From Thermoguttaceae bacterium (GTDB lineage: Bacteria; Planctomycetota; Planctomycetia; Pirellulales; Thermoguttaceae): a DNA stretch of 12,084 nt. Positions 1-7,543 of the stretch are shown piece by piece. Both the position numbers and the translations under genes were made by a program. The DNA lies in the NCBI GenBank assembly GCA_017454585.1, contig JAFTCU010000331.1:1-12084 (forward strand), given 5' to 3'. The first letter of the stretch is position 1, and every line of letters starts with the position of its first letter. The notes under the pieces are model-generated. The model saw only the letters and a list, made by a program, of their open reading frames with translations. It was not told the DNA's origin and did not search any database.

Positions 1-2
1 GC

Positions 3-653
3 CAGCGTCAGTCCTACGCCCACTTCGTGAAGGCCGACCCGAACGGAAAATTCTCGCTCTGCTGCGACCTGGGCGGCGACCAGATTTTCAGTTTTTACTA
101 CGACGAAGCCGAAAAAGTCTGGAAGCCGAACGCGGACTACCCGGTGACGCACAGCGCGTCGGGCGCCGGGCCGCGCCACTTGGCTTTCGCCCCGAACGGG
201 AAGTACGTGTACGTCCTGAACGAGCTTTCCTGCACGCTGGACGCTTTCGCCTACGATGAGGAAACGGGCGCGCTGACGCTCGTCGAATCGGCCCCGACGC
301 TCCCGCAGGGTTTCCGCGGCGACAATAAGGCGGCGGCGATCGACATTTCCAAGGACGGACGGTTCCTGTACGTCACGAACCGCGGCGCGAATCTCATCAC
401 GGTCTTCGCGCTGGACTCGGAGCCGATCAATGGCGAGAAAATGCAGGCGGGCGTGGTGCTGAATCCCGTCCAGTACGTCCCCTCCGGCGGAGATTTCCCC
501 CGTTTTGCGGGCTTGGACCCGACCGGAACGATTTTCCTCGCGTGCAACAAAAAAACGCATAATGTGAACGTCTTCCGCGTGGACCAGGCGACCGGGAAGC
601 TGACCCTGACCGGTACGACCCAGATCGCGTGGTGCACGTGCATTGCGTATTAA
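3..653 (+). CDS. Lactonase-family beta-propeller protein (6-phosphogluconolactonase-like), 3' end only
   Basis: The reading frame is open from the left edge to a TAA stop, so the true start lies outside the window; the first GTG at 27 is internal. About 216 C-terminal residues are visible. They contain repeated propeller-blade motifs: PRHLAFAPNGKYVYVLNE, then a DISKDGRFLYVTNRG blade, then a FAGLDPTGTIFLACNK blade followed by a VNVFRVD strand. This pattern matches the Lactonase family (Pfam PF10282), which includes E. coli-type Pgl that hydrolyses 6-phosphogluconolactone in the oxidative pentose phosphate pathway. Many family members in environmental bacteria have other or unknown lactone substrates, so the exact reaction is not settled. 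No signal peptide can be judged because the N-terminus is missing. It is followed by the hairpin repeat cluster and has no partner gene here. Confidence 0.85.
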   Translation, partial: QRQSYAHFVKADPNGKFSLCCDLGGDQIFSFYYDEAEKVWKPNADYPVTHSASGAGPRHLAFAPNGKYVYVLNELSCTLDAFAYDEETGALTLVESAPTLPQGFRGDNKAAAIDISKDGRFLYVTNRGANLITVFALDSEPINGEKMQAGVVLNPVQYVPSGGDFPRFAGLDPTGTIFLACNKKTHNVNVFRVDQATGKLTLTGTTQIAWCTCIAY

Positions 654-654
654 T

Positions 655-850
655 TTCGGAGTGCGGTGATACAGCGCGCAGCGCATTCACCGCTTTCCCT
701 TGCGGCAATACGGCCTCGAAGAGGCGTTTGCCGCTGAAGTGAGCGGGTCTTTCCGCACGGGAAAGTTCCTTTTCATCGTCAAGCCTTTTGATCGCTAAAG
801 TGAAAGCGGCAAAGGAAGCCTTCGGCTTCTGTATTGCCGCACTCCAAATC
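655..850. repeat. Cluster of REP/BIME-like hairpins
   Basis: The whole gap between the lactonase and CNNM genes is built from hairpins. Hairpin A has a 7-bp stem at 663-669/687-693 with inner stem GCGC at 674-677/681-684. Hairpin B has a 7-bp stem GCGGCAA/TTGCCGC at 702-708/728-734 with inner stem GCCTC/GAGGC at 713-717/721-725. A smaller hairpin pairs CTTTCC (749-754) with GGAAAG (760-765). Hairpin C repeats the GCGGCAA/TTGCCGC stem at 806-812/834-840 with inner stem GAAGCC/GGCTTC at 815-820/824-829. The outer ends are imperfect inverted copies of each other (GGAGTGCGGYRATACAG at 658-674 against the complement of the 3' end). This resembles paired REP elements. It could also act as a terminator or mRNA stabiliser for the lactonase transcript. 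Confidence 0.75.
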
Positions 851-1807
851 ATGCCCGGTTCCTTTTTCATCGCCGCTTTCATTTTCATAGTTGGAATGGC
901 CGCCAGCTTCTTCTTCAGCGGCACGGAGATCGGATACTACCGGGTTTCGCGGGCCAAGCTGGTTTTGGACTCGCTGCTGGGCTGCTGGCGCTCCCGTTTT
1001 CTCCTTTGGCTGACGAACCACCCGCCGGTTTTCATTTCGACCGTCCTGCTGGGGAACAATCTCGCGAATTACGGCGTCTCGCTGGGGTCTGTGCTTCTTT
1101 TTCAGTACTTTTTCCCGGACTCATCGGCAGCGCTCCTTTCAACGGTAGTGGCCACGCCGTTCGTTTTCATTTACGGGGAGCTCCTTCCGAAAAGCGTTTT
1201 CCTCCAGGCCCCGACGCGCCTGATGCGCCAGGTGATGCCGGTTTACGGCGTACTCGTTCCTCTTTTTATGCCGGTGAGTCTTCTTTTGAGTTGGGTGAAT
1301 CGCCTTTTGACGAGGCTTTTAGGAGAGTCCTCGCGGACATACGCGCTGCAAATGACCGACTCGGAACTGCAGGCTATCCTCGGTGAGGGGAAAAATGCGG
1401 GGATCCTTCAAAAATCCCAGCAGGCGATCGCGGAGAAAATCTTCAAATTCCGCTCTGTGGCGGTTGGAACGCTTATGCTTTCACTGAAGCTGTTTCCGGT
1501 AGTCAATGAGAAAATGACCCGTCAGGAGATGATTCAGAAAGCCCGTCAGTCCCATTCAAGCTGGATTTTGGCACAAGATTCAAAGGCCACCGGTAAAACT
1601 TCCCGGCCGAGTGGGTTTTACTACTTTAGCGACTTGCTTTTAAGTCCTGAGGATGAACCGCTTCGGTGCAGGAAACTTTTGGAAATTCCCGCCTCGATTT
1701 CGTACCCGGAGGCGATGGGGCGGATGCTCACAGCCGACGTACCGTTTGCCGTGCTGATCACGGCACAGGGGGAGTACCTGGGGATCCTGCCCCGCGACGA
1801 ATATTAG
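851..1807 (+). CDS. CNNM/DUF21 domain membrane protein (CorC/HlyC-type ion transporter family), short form
   Basis: This is a 318-residue protein with an N-terminal CNNM transmembrane domain (Pfam PF01595) over residues 1-180. Family motifs visible are SGTEIG (23-28), GNNLANYG (68-75) and YGELLPKS (108-115), with hydrophobic helices around 5-22, 55-85, 95-110 and 128-150. Relatives are linked to Mg2+/Co2+ efflux or homeostasis at the inner membrane. Residues 200-318 look like a weak, degenerate CBS pair, and the CorC_HlyC C-terminal domain of longer members is absent. An upstream TTG at 788 would add 21 residues, but those are encoded by hairpin C of the repeat cluster, so ATG 851 is preferred because it places the membrane helix right at the N-terminus. 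Neither start has a clear Shine-Dalgarno site. The gene converges on the methyltransferase gene with 28 bases between them. Confidence 0.8.
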   Translation: MPGSFFIAAFIFIVGMAASFFFSGTEIGYYRVSRAKLVLDSLLGCWRSRFLLWLTNHPPVFISTVLLGNNLANYGVSLGSVLLFQYFFPDSSAALLSTVVATPFVFIYGELLPKSVFLQAPTRLMRQVMPVYGVLVPLFMPVSLLLSWVNRLLTRLLGESSRTYALQMTDSELQAILGEGKNAGILQKSQQAIAEKIFKFRSVAVGTLMLSLKLFPVVNEKMTRQEMIQKARQSHSSWILAQDSKATGKTSRPSGFYYFSDLLLSPEDEPLRCRKLLEIPASISYPEAMGRMLTADVPFAVLITAQGEYLGILPRDEY

Positions 1808-1835
1808 ACTTTCAGAGAAACGTTTCGTTTTTTGT

Positions 1836-3101
1836 TCACTCGACTTTAAAAACCCGGAAGCCGGAGTCGATCCCAAGCGCCCCGAACTGCATGGCCGCGC
1901 GGCGGAGGCGCTCTTTTCCGATCTCGCTGATGTTCGCGTAGCCGGCCTGAGCCGCGTGCGTTTTTTCTCCGCAGGGTTCCGCGCACTGCACGAGGATGAA
2001 TTTCCGCCGGCCGTCATCCTCGGCGTTGAGTTTCATCACGGCGTTCCCGGTCGTCGCGGAGCCGGAGAAGAAATCCAAAATGATCCCGTCACGGATCGTG
2101 CGCCGAAAGAGCGTGACGAGCAGATCGAGCGGCTTCGCGTAGTCGAAGACCTTCACGTTCCCGAAAAGGCGTTTCAGTTCCTCGCTCCCGACCTTCGTGC
2201 TGAAAAGCCCCAGCGACGTCACGATCGGCTTGAACGGATTGGCGTACTCACTGAAAAACTCCTTCCGGGCCGGGAATTTGTCGTTTGAAGCTGGAAAAAT
2301 GATCCGCCCCTCTTTCACCCACTGCGCCATTTTCTCCTCGGTGTATGGCGTCTCGAACGAAAAGACCATCCCGGTCTCGGGATTCGTAATGCTTCGGACC
2401 CGAAATCCCTGGCCGAAGCGCTGCAGGTACTGGCGTTTCCACGGGCCGCGCGGATCGTCATCGGGATTGGAGAAACCGTCGTGGACGTTTCGCGGGTCGC
2501 CGAGAAAGCGGAACTTTTGTGTCCGGGCGTACACCAGAATGTACTCGTGATTCGGGACGCACATGAGTTTCGGCGGGATCCCCTTTGCTTCCCGTTTCGT
2601 CTGCCAGACGAGCTGGGCGACAAAATTTTCCGGCCCGAAAACCTCGTCGCAGAGGAGCCGCAGGTACGCCGCCTCATGATCGTCGATGGAAATGCAGATC
2701 GCGCCGTCCTCCGCAAGCAGATTCCGAGCCAGGATCAGCCGGGGGAGCATCATGGAACACCAAGGAGCATGAAGTGGTTTCCCGGATGTTTTCCGTAAGA
2801 TTTTCTCCTGATTTTTTTCAATCGTCTGAAACCGGTCACAGAAGATGAAATCGCGGCCCGTATTGTAGGGCGGATCGATGTAGATCAGACGGACTTTCCC
2901 GGCATGAGTTCCTTGCAGGAGGCGGAGGACCTCCAGATTATCGCTCTCAAAGTAAAGGTTTTCCGTCTCGTCCCAGTGGAAACTTTCTTCGGGGCAGGGT
3001 ACAAGGCGGCGGGACGGTGGAAGAAACGCCTCTTTTAGGGCCTCGCGCTTTCCCGGCCAGGTAAATTCCAGTTTCTCTTCTGTTTCTGACGAGTTTTTCA
3101 T
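1836..3101 (-). CDS. Adenine-specific DNA methyltransferase, short type III Mod-like, orphan
   Basis: This 421-residue protein carries the beta-class arrangement of N6-adenine methyltransferases: catalytic motif IV DPPY at residues 76-79, then a variable target-recognition region (about 170-310), then the SAM-binding region with a KP motif at 323-324 and DFFSGSATT at 343-351. The N-terminal stretch with EFTWPGKREA and CPEES, and the C-terminal GFRVFK, are typical of type III Mod subunits and related site-specific methyltransferases. Those proteins are commonly around 600 residues, and this one ends just after GFRVFK, so the C-terminal region seen in longer relatives is missing. No Res helicase-nuclease gene lies beside it, which suggests an orphan methyltransferase. 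Its ATG overlaps the stop of the DA1-like gene by four bases (ATGA at 3098-3101), so it is the last gene of the ftsK operon. Confidence 0.88.
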   Translation of the reverse strand: MKNSSETEEKLEFTWPGKREALKEAFLPPSRRLVPCPEESFHWDETENLYFESDNLEVLRLLQGTHAGKVRLIYIDPPYNTGRDFIFCDRFQTIEKNQEKILRKTSGKPLHAPWCSMMLPRLILARNLLAEDGAICISIDDHEAAYLRLLCDEVFGPENFVAQLVWQTKREAKGIPPKLMCVPNHEYILVYARTQKFRFLGDPRNVHDGFSNPDDDPRGPWKRQYLQRFGQGFRVRSITNPETGMVFSFETPYTEEKMAQWVKEGRIIFPASNDKFPARKEFFSEYANPFKPIVTSLGLFSTKVGSEELKRLFGNVKVFDYAKPLDLLVTLFRRTIRDGIILDFFSGSATTGNAVMKLNAEDDGRRKFILVQCAEPCGEKTHAAQAGYANISEIGKERLRRAAMQFGALGIDSGFRVFKVE

Positions 3102-4129
3102 TTTTCAGCGTCCTGCACTTTTCCGAAAACGATTTTGGGTTTCTGTTTCTTCTTTCTGATGATGTCGGCGTGGCTTTTATTGATGCAGGTGAGAAGATTC
3201 TTTGAAATGTACTCTTTACGGGTCAAACTGTGCGACTTGATGAAATTCAGCGTTTCAACCCAACCTTCTTCTTTAAGCATTCCGAACATTTTCCGGAATC
3301 CTTCTCCGTAAACCGGCGTTTCGTTGGTAAAACGGTTTTGAGTCAGCTGTGGGTTTCCATGAAGGGTGGAACAAATTCCCGCGATCGCCTCGCAGAATCC
3401 CTCCTCGATGATCGGGTCGTCGATGGAATAGCAGTATCCTCGCAGGAAATCGTGTGTCAGTTCGTGAACGATCGAGTCAAAAACCACGGCTCTGGGCGCT
3501 CCGCTGACCACCAGCATCCCCGAGTCGATCTCCTCCAGTTCGATCGTGAGGACTTTCTCGTCGGGGCTGAACTGGGACAAAACGCTCGAATTTGTGATGT
3601 GGACCGCCCCCACGTTTGGCGGAAGACTGGAAGAGGCTGTTCTGCGTTCGAATTCTTCCCGGGAAACGACTTCCATTTTAAGTGAGGGATTAACAGGAAA
3701 GTTGAAATTCTTCGCGAGCATTTCCTGCGCCTCTTTCAAAATCGGAATGGCCTCTTTGGTCGTGGTGATGATGGATTCCCGGCAGGACGCGCAAAGAGGT
3801 TCGCCGTTGACCATGGCTGTTTCTTTGTGGCTTCCGCAGTACGTGCAGCCCGGTTTTTGCATACACGTCGCACAGAAATAGATCTCTTTTCCCTGGAAGT
3901 CTTTGGTGATTTGGAATCGTGCGTTCTGCCCAATGCCGAGGATCGCTCCGCAGGATGCGCAGGAGTATTTTTTCCCGAGGCACGTCTCCGAACAAAATAT
4001 TTCATCTTCGAGCTGGTAGTACTTTCCCTTGCAAGCCTTCCCGCAGATGGAACAGATATGCGACTCCGCCTGAAGCAGCGCGGCCGTGCAAAAGAGGAAC
4101 AAACTCCCCAGAGCAAGTGCGTATTTCAT
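3098..4129 (-). CDS. Secreted DA1-like zinc metallopeptidase with LIM-like zinc-finger region
   Basis: The protein has 343 residues from the ATG at 4129. That start gives an immediate signal peptide (hydrophobic residues 4-19, likely cleavage after Ala21) and lies one base after the ftsK stop; a longer in-frame start at 4171 would overlap ftsK and bury the signal peptide. The mature N-terminus is a cysteine-rich, treble-clef/LIM-like region with zinc-ligand pairs at Cys 26/29, 46/50, 57/60, 86/89, 95/98 and 113/116. The C-terminal half carries HELTH at 222-226 and an EEG at 242-244, the gluzincin-type zinc site, preceded by VVSGAPRAVVFDSI. This order of LIM-like fingers followed by a peptidase with HExxH and EEG matches the plant DA1 peptidase family (DA1-like, PF12315). 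Bacterial homologues are known to me only as uncharacterised proteins. The likely place of action is the periplasm, and the substrate is unknown. The assignment rests on motif order, not on alignment. Confidence 0.75.
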   Translation of the reverse strand: MKYALALGSLFLFCTAALLQAESHICSICGKACKGKYYQLEDEIFCSETCLGKKYSCASCGAILGIGQNARFQITKDFQGKEIYFCATCMQKPGCTYCGSHKETAMVNGEPLCASCRESIITTTKEAIPILKEAQEMLAKNFNFPVNPSLKMEVVSREEFERRTASSSLPPNVGAVHITNSSVLSQFSPDEKVLTIELEEIDSGMLVVSGAPRAVVFDSIVHELTHDFLRGYCYSIDDPIIEEGFCEAIAGICSTLHGNPQLTQNRFTNETPVYGEGFRKMFGMLKEEGWVETLNFIKSHSLTRKEYISKNLLTCINKSHADIIRKKKQKPKIVFGKVQDAEK

Positions 4130-4130
4130 T

Positions 4131-7100
4131 TCATTTGATCTCACGGAAATGGTCCTCCCCGTCTTGCACAAATGGTTTTGGTTGATTGGGCTGAATTCTG
4201 CTTAAAACGTCCTTGGACTCAGGCGAGTTCACCAAATCCTCGGCCTCCGGGTCCGGCTCCGGTTCCGGCTCCGGTTCAGGATTTTTGGTACGGATTTTCT
4301 CATAATTCGGCGTAATTCTGCGGCGGCTTTTTCCGCGGGAGCGTTCCACCGGTCGGGAAGGAAGCGGGTAAAACTTTTTTTCCGGTTCATCCCACGGAGG
4401 AATTTCACCCTCATCTTCGGACTCCTCCCGGAAAAGATCTTCGTCGGACTCATCCTCTTCATCTTCAAAATCATCATCCGTGTCATCCGGATCGTCGTCG
4501 AACTCATCGTCGAAATCTTCATCCGATTCGTCTTCAAACTCCTCGTCAGAGTCATCCCGATCGTCTTCAAACTCATCTTCCTGATCGTCCCAGTCGTCCT
4601 TGAAATCCTCCTCAGAGTCGTCCATTTCAGCTTCACTGGCCTCGATTTCCTTCATGGCGGCCTCGGCGCGGGCGCGTTCAATTTCGGCCTGGATCGCGCT
4701 GCCCTGTTCCTTTTCGAACTCGGCCTTCATCGCCTCCCAGTCCTCTTTTTTCAGGAGGACTTCGCGTGGCTTGGTGTAGCCCTTGAACGCTCCAACGATC
4801 CCGTCTTCTTCCATGTAGTCGATCAGACGGGCGGACCGGCCGTAACCGATCCCGAGCATACGCTGAAGGAGCGAGATGGACCCGCGGCCCTCGCTCACGA
4901 TGATATCGATCGCCGAGGTGTAAAGTTCGTCGCGTTTGGCCCATTCGGCGAGTTTTCCGCCTCCACCTCCGCCAAGGTGCTGTTCGATTTCGTCTTCAAA
5001 CTGTGGTTCACCCGTCGCGATGGCGGCGACGATGCGATAAATCTCGTCGTCGCTCAGGTACGTCCCTTGCGCGCGGATCAATGTGCTGGTTCCCGGCAGC
5101 AGGAACAGCATATCACCGTGGCCGAGAAGACGGTCCGCGCCGTTTTCGTCCAGAACGACGCGCGAGTCGGTTTTGCTCGAAACCAGGAAGGCGATTCGGG
5201 CGGGGAGGTTCGACTTGATGAGCGACGTAATGACCGAAACGATCGGTTTCTGCGTCGCGAGAATGAGGTGAATGCCGACGGCGCGGCTTTTCTGAGCCAG
5301 CCGGATGATGTGTGACTCCACGTCTTTCGGCGCGGTCATCATCAGGTCGGCCATTTCGTCCACCACGATCACGATGAATGGCATGGTCTCGGGCATGGTC
5401 TCGCCCGGCTGCGGTTTCACACGATGGACTTTCGTCGCGTGGTCCATTTTGTTGTAGTCCTTCATGTGCCGGACGCCCGCACGGGCCAGCCATCGGTAGC
5501 GGTCCTCCATCTTTTCCACAGCCCACGCCAGGATCGCCTCAGCCTTTTTCATGTCGGTGACGACCGGGTGCATGAGGTGCGGGATCTCGCGGTACTGGCT
5601 CATCTCGACCATCTTCGGGTCCACCATGAGCATACGAACGTCCTTCGGGCTGCGCGTCATGATGATCGATGCGATGATCGAGTTGAGACACACGCTTTTT
5701 CCCGTTCCGGTACGGCCCGCGATGAGCAGGTGCGGGAGCGTCGCCAGGTCGGCCATGAGCGGTTTCCCGGCTACGTCTTTCCCGAGAAAGACCGGAATAC
5801 TCATTTTGTTGTACTTGCCCGCAAGCTGCTCCATGACCTCGCGCATACGGACGAGCTGCTTCTTCACGTTCGGGATTTCGATTCCGACCAGATTTTGTTT
5901 TCCAAGGAGCGGATAGACGATTCGAACATTGGAAACGCCCAGCTTCACGGCCAGATCGTCCGCAAGACTGGCGATTTTGCTGACACGAAGCCCCTGTTCC
6001 GGCTCGACCTGGTACTGGGTGATGGTGGGGCCGAGCTGGATTTCCCGAACGGTCACATTGAAACCAAACTCCTTGATGTAACGTTCCAGCAGGGTCGCGC
6101 GTTCCTTCGCTTCCGTCTCAAATTCCGAGTAGTCAAAATTCTCGGCCGGGTCCAGAAGGTCGAGCGAAGGAAATTCGTATTCCGGTTCATCGGCGGGATG
6201 CTGTTCCAAAAGCTCGATCCCTTCCCCGGCCGTGCCGGTAAGAAGCGTCGTGACGCCCGCGTTCAGTTCGCCTTTCGCGTCCTCCACGATTCCCGAGTCG
6301 ATCGCGTCCGATTTGGCTTCCGAAAATCCACCCGTGGAGTCGGTCAGATTGACGGGTTCCGTTTCCGGGTGATGAATCGCCAGTTCGCGTGGTTTTTCCG
6401 AAATTGAGGCCGTAGTGGAATTATTAGCGGAACGGATTTTTCGGGGCTGTGTAACCGTTTCGTCAATTTCGTACCCGTCCACTGCTTCCATCCGTTTTGC
6501 CTGCCGCGCCCGCCGTTCGGCTTCAGTCAGTAGAGTCGGCGGCACCGTATCCGGGTCAGCGATTTCCAAGGCTTCTTTTTCCGAATGAACCCCCCAACCC
6601 GTACGTTCAGGAGCCGCTTTCTGCTCTTGATTCAACGGTACAGAATCGATGTCGTTCGGTACGACGCCGGGTTCCGTTCCGGAATCGTGCAACTTGTGTT
6701 TCAGGCTTTGCAGCGGATGGTGAAAAATGCGCTTCCAACCAGTACGCCCCCGAAAGAATCCGCGTGTTATCAGCAGGATCCTTCGGATGGATTTACGTGG
6801 GAGTTTCGAGAAAATTTGCCGTAAAACAAACGGAACGATAAAATCGCTGTATAGAAAGATCCCGACCAGCGCGAGGAACAAAATACCTAAAAAACCGCAA
6901 AAAACTCCTGCGAGACTGAAAAGGGAAGCCCACGCGACACCAACGACACCGCCGTGACCATAAATCAGGTTGGTCGAGTACGTCTCGGAAAATCCCGACG
7001 CTCCGTATAATGGGTTGTTAACGGAGAGATTATTGCAGAAAAAAAGCGTAATGAACGCACAAACCGCTATCTGGAGGAAACAGAAACCTGTAAACCGCAA

Positions 7101-7385
7101 AGCGTAATATTTAGCGTGAAGATCGAAAAGGTAACGAATCAGGTGGTAGGCTGCCGCGTAAACCGTGAAGTAAATTCCGTAACCGAAAAAAGCAAAGCAC
7201 ATAGCCGAAAACCGGGCACCGATCTCCCCGCACCAGTTCGTCACCGGTACGTTGGGCCAGATGTTCGTGTTGTACTGGTCCGCGGGGTTGAACGTAAGAA
7301 TACTCAGCGCAAAGAAGACGAAAAGCCCCACTGCCGCAATTTTATAAACGATGGAAACGGAATGGTAAAATGTTCGGTACTTCAT
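4131..7385 (-). CDS. ftsK: DNA translocase FtsK/SpoIIIE with acidic C-terminal extension
   Basis: FtsK pumps DNA through the division septum and positions the dif site for chromosome dimer resolution. This 1084-residue protein has four predicted membrane helices in residues 12-180, a polar linker (about 195-400), the alpha domain (about 410-520), the motor with Walker A AGRTGTGKS (556-564) and Walker B IVIVVDE (671-677), the TQKP segment (711-714), a hexaglycine linker (805-810) and the winged-helix gamma domain (about 818-878). In most FtsK proteins gamma ends the chain. Here about 200 residues follow: a charged helical stretch (880-915), a very acidic block (917-996), a basic patch (1010-1034) and an EP repeat (1036-1045). 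A purine-rich AAAAAGGGG sits just before the ATG. The gene is first in an operon with the DA1-like peptidase and the methyltransferase. Confidence 0.95.
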   Translation of the reverse strand: MKYRTFYHSVSIVYKIAAVGLFVFFALSILTFNPADQYNTNIWPNVPVTNWCGEIGARFSAMCFAFFGYGIYFTVYAAAYHLIRYLFDLHAKYYALRFTGFCFLQIAVCAFITLFFCNNLSVNNPLYGASGFSETYSTNLIYGHGGVVGVAWASLFSLAGVFCGFLGILFLALVGIFLYSDFIVPFVLRQIFSKLPRKSIRRILLITRGFFRGRTGWKRIFHHPLQSLKHKLHDSGTEPGVVPNDIDSVPLNQEQKAAPERTGWGVHSEKEALEIADPDTVPPTLLTEAERRARQAKRMEAVDGYEIDETVTQPRKIRSANNSTTASISEKPRELAIHHPETEPVNLTDSTGGFSEAKSDAIDSGIVEDAKGELNAGVTTLLTGTAGEGIELLEQHPADEPEYEFPSLDLLDPAENFDYSEFETEAKERATLLERYIKEFGFNVTVREIQLGPTITQYQVEPEQGLRVSKIASLADDLAVKLGVSNVRIVYPLLGKQNLVGIEIPNVKKQLVRMREVMEQLAGKYNKMSIPVFLGKDVAGKPLMADLATLPHLLIAGRTGTGKSVCLNSIIASIIMTRSPKDVRMLMVDPKMVEMSQYREIPHLMHPVVTDMKKAEAILAWAVEKMEDRYRWLARAGVRHMKDYNKMDHATKVHRVKPQPGETMPETMPFIVIVVDEMADLMMTAPKDVESHIIRLAQKSRAVGIHLILATQKPIVSVITSLIKSNLPARIAFLVSSKTDSRVVLDENGADRLLGHGDMLFLLPGTSTLIRAQGTYLSDDEIYRIVAAIATGEPQFEDEIEQHLGGGGGGKLAEWAKRDELYTSAIDIIVSEGRGSISLLQRMLGIGYGRSARLIDYMEEDGIVGAFKGYTKPREVLLKKEDWEAMKAEFEKEQGSAIQAEIERARAEAAMKEIEASEAEMDDSEEDFKDDWDDQEDEFEDDRDDSDEEFEDESDEDFDDEFDDDPDDTDDDFEDEEDESDEDLFREESEDEGEIPPWDEPEKKFYPLPSRPVERSRGKSRRRITPNYEKIRTKNPEPEPEPEPDPEAEDLVNSPESKDVLSRIQPNQPKPFVQDGEDHFREIK
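4398..4637 (-). other. Low-complexity Asp/Glu-rich block in the FtsK tail
   Basis: This stretch encodes FtsK residues 917-996, which are mostly Asp and Glu with Phe, Trp or Ser at loose intervals (units such as DDSEEDF, DDQEDEF, DDSDEEF and DDTDDDF). At DNA level it is a quasi-repeat of TCATC and TCTTC words on the plus strand, the kind of sequence that grows and shrinks by replication slippage. The reading frame stays intact throughout. Confidence 0.8.
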
Positions 7386-7423
7386 AAACCCCTTTTTCTT
7401 TTGTGAAAACCAAACTGATTAAC

Positions 7424-7541
7424 GGATAATGAATAACGAATAACGAATAATGAGGAGAAAGACTTCCACCCCGATTCGTATTTCACCCGCTTGAGTCAAA
7501 ATTCATTCTTTTCATTATTCGTTATTCGTTATTCATTCTTC
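7424..7541. repeat. Heptamer-built inverted repeat, 26-bp perfect arms
   Basis: Between ftsK and the phosphodiesterase gene, the left arm (7428-7453) is the exact complement of the right arm (7512-7537), with 58 bases between them. Each arm is itself made of near-identical heptamers: GGATAAT, GAATAAC, GAATAAC, GAATAAT across 7424-7451, and the complement units across 7514-7541. The right arm starts only six bases beyond the phosphodiesterase stop, so a transcript of that gene would fold it into a long hairpin, which could end transcription or protect the mRNA. The region 7386-7543 has no gene and no promoter for ftsK that I can call with confidence. Confidence 0.8.
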
Positions 7542-7543
7542 AT

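Noticed and set aside
655..850. A CRISPR array or tRNA in the hairpin-rich gap
   Set aside because: The repeats are inverted hairpins of different inner sequence without regular unique spacers, and no cloverleaf or CCA-type acceptor can be formed.
1808..1835. A terminator between the convergent CNNM and methyltransferase genes (AAACGTTT followed by a T-run)
   Set aside because: The palindrome has no loop and only a short AT-rich stem, so it cannot be supported as an intrinsic terminator.
4130..4171. An earlier in-frame start for the DA1-like gene at 4171
   Set aside because: It would overlap ftsK by 41 bases and put 14 polar residues before an otherwise perfect signal peptide.
5424..6407. 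A 327-residue open frame on the plus strand inside ftsK
   Set aside because: It is antisense to the well-supported alpha and motor regions of FtsK, shows no family motif, and is explained by the codon bias of ftsK.
7455..7500. A promoter for ftsK on the minus strand starting from TTGACT near 7494-7499
   Set aside because: No acceptable -10 box lies 16-18 bases downstream, so I did not call it.
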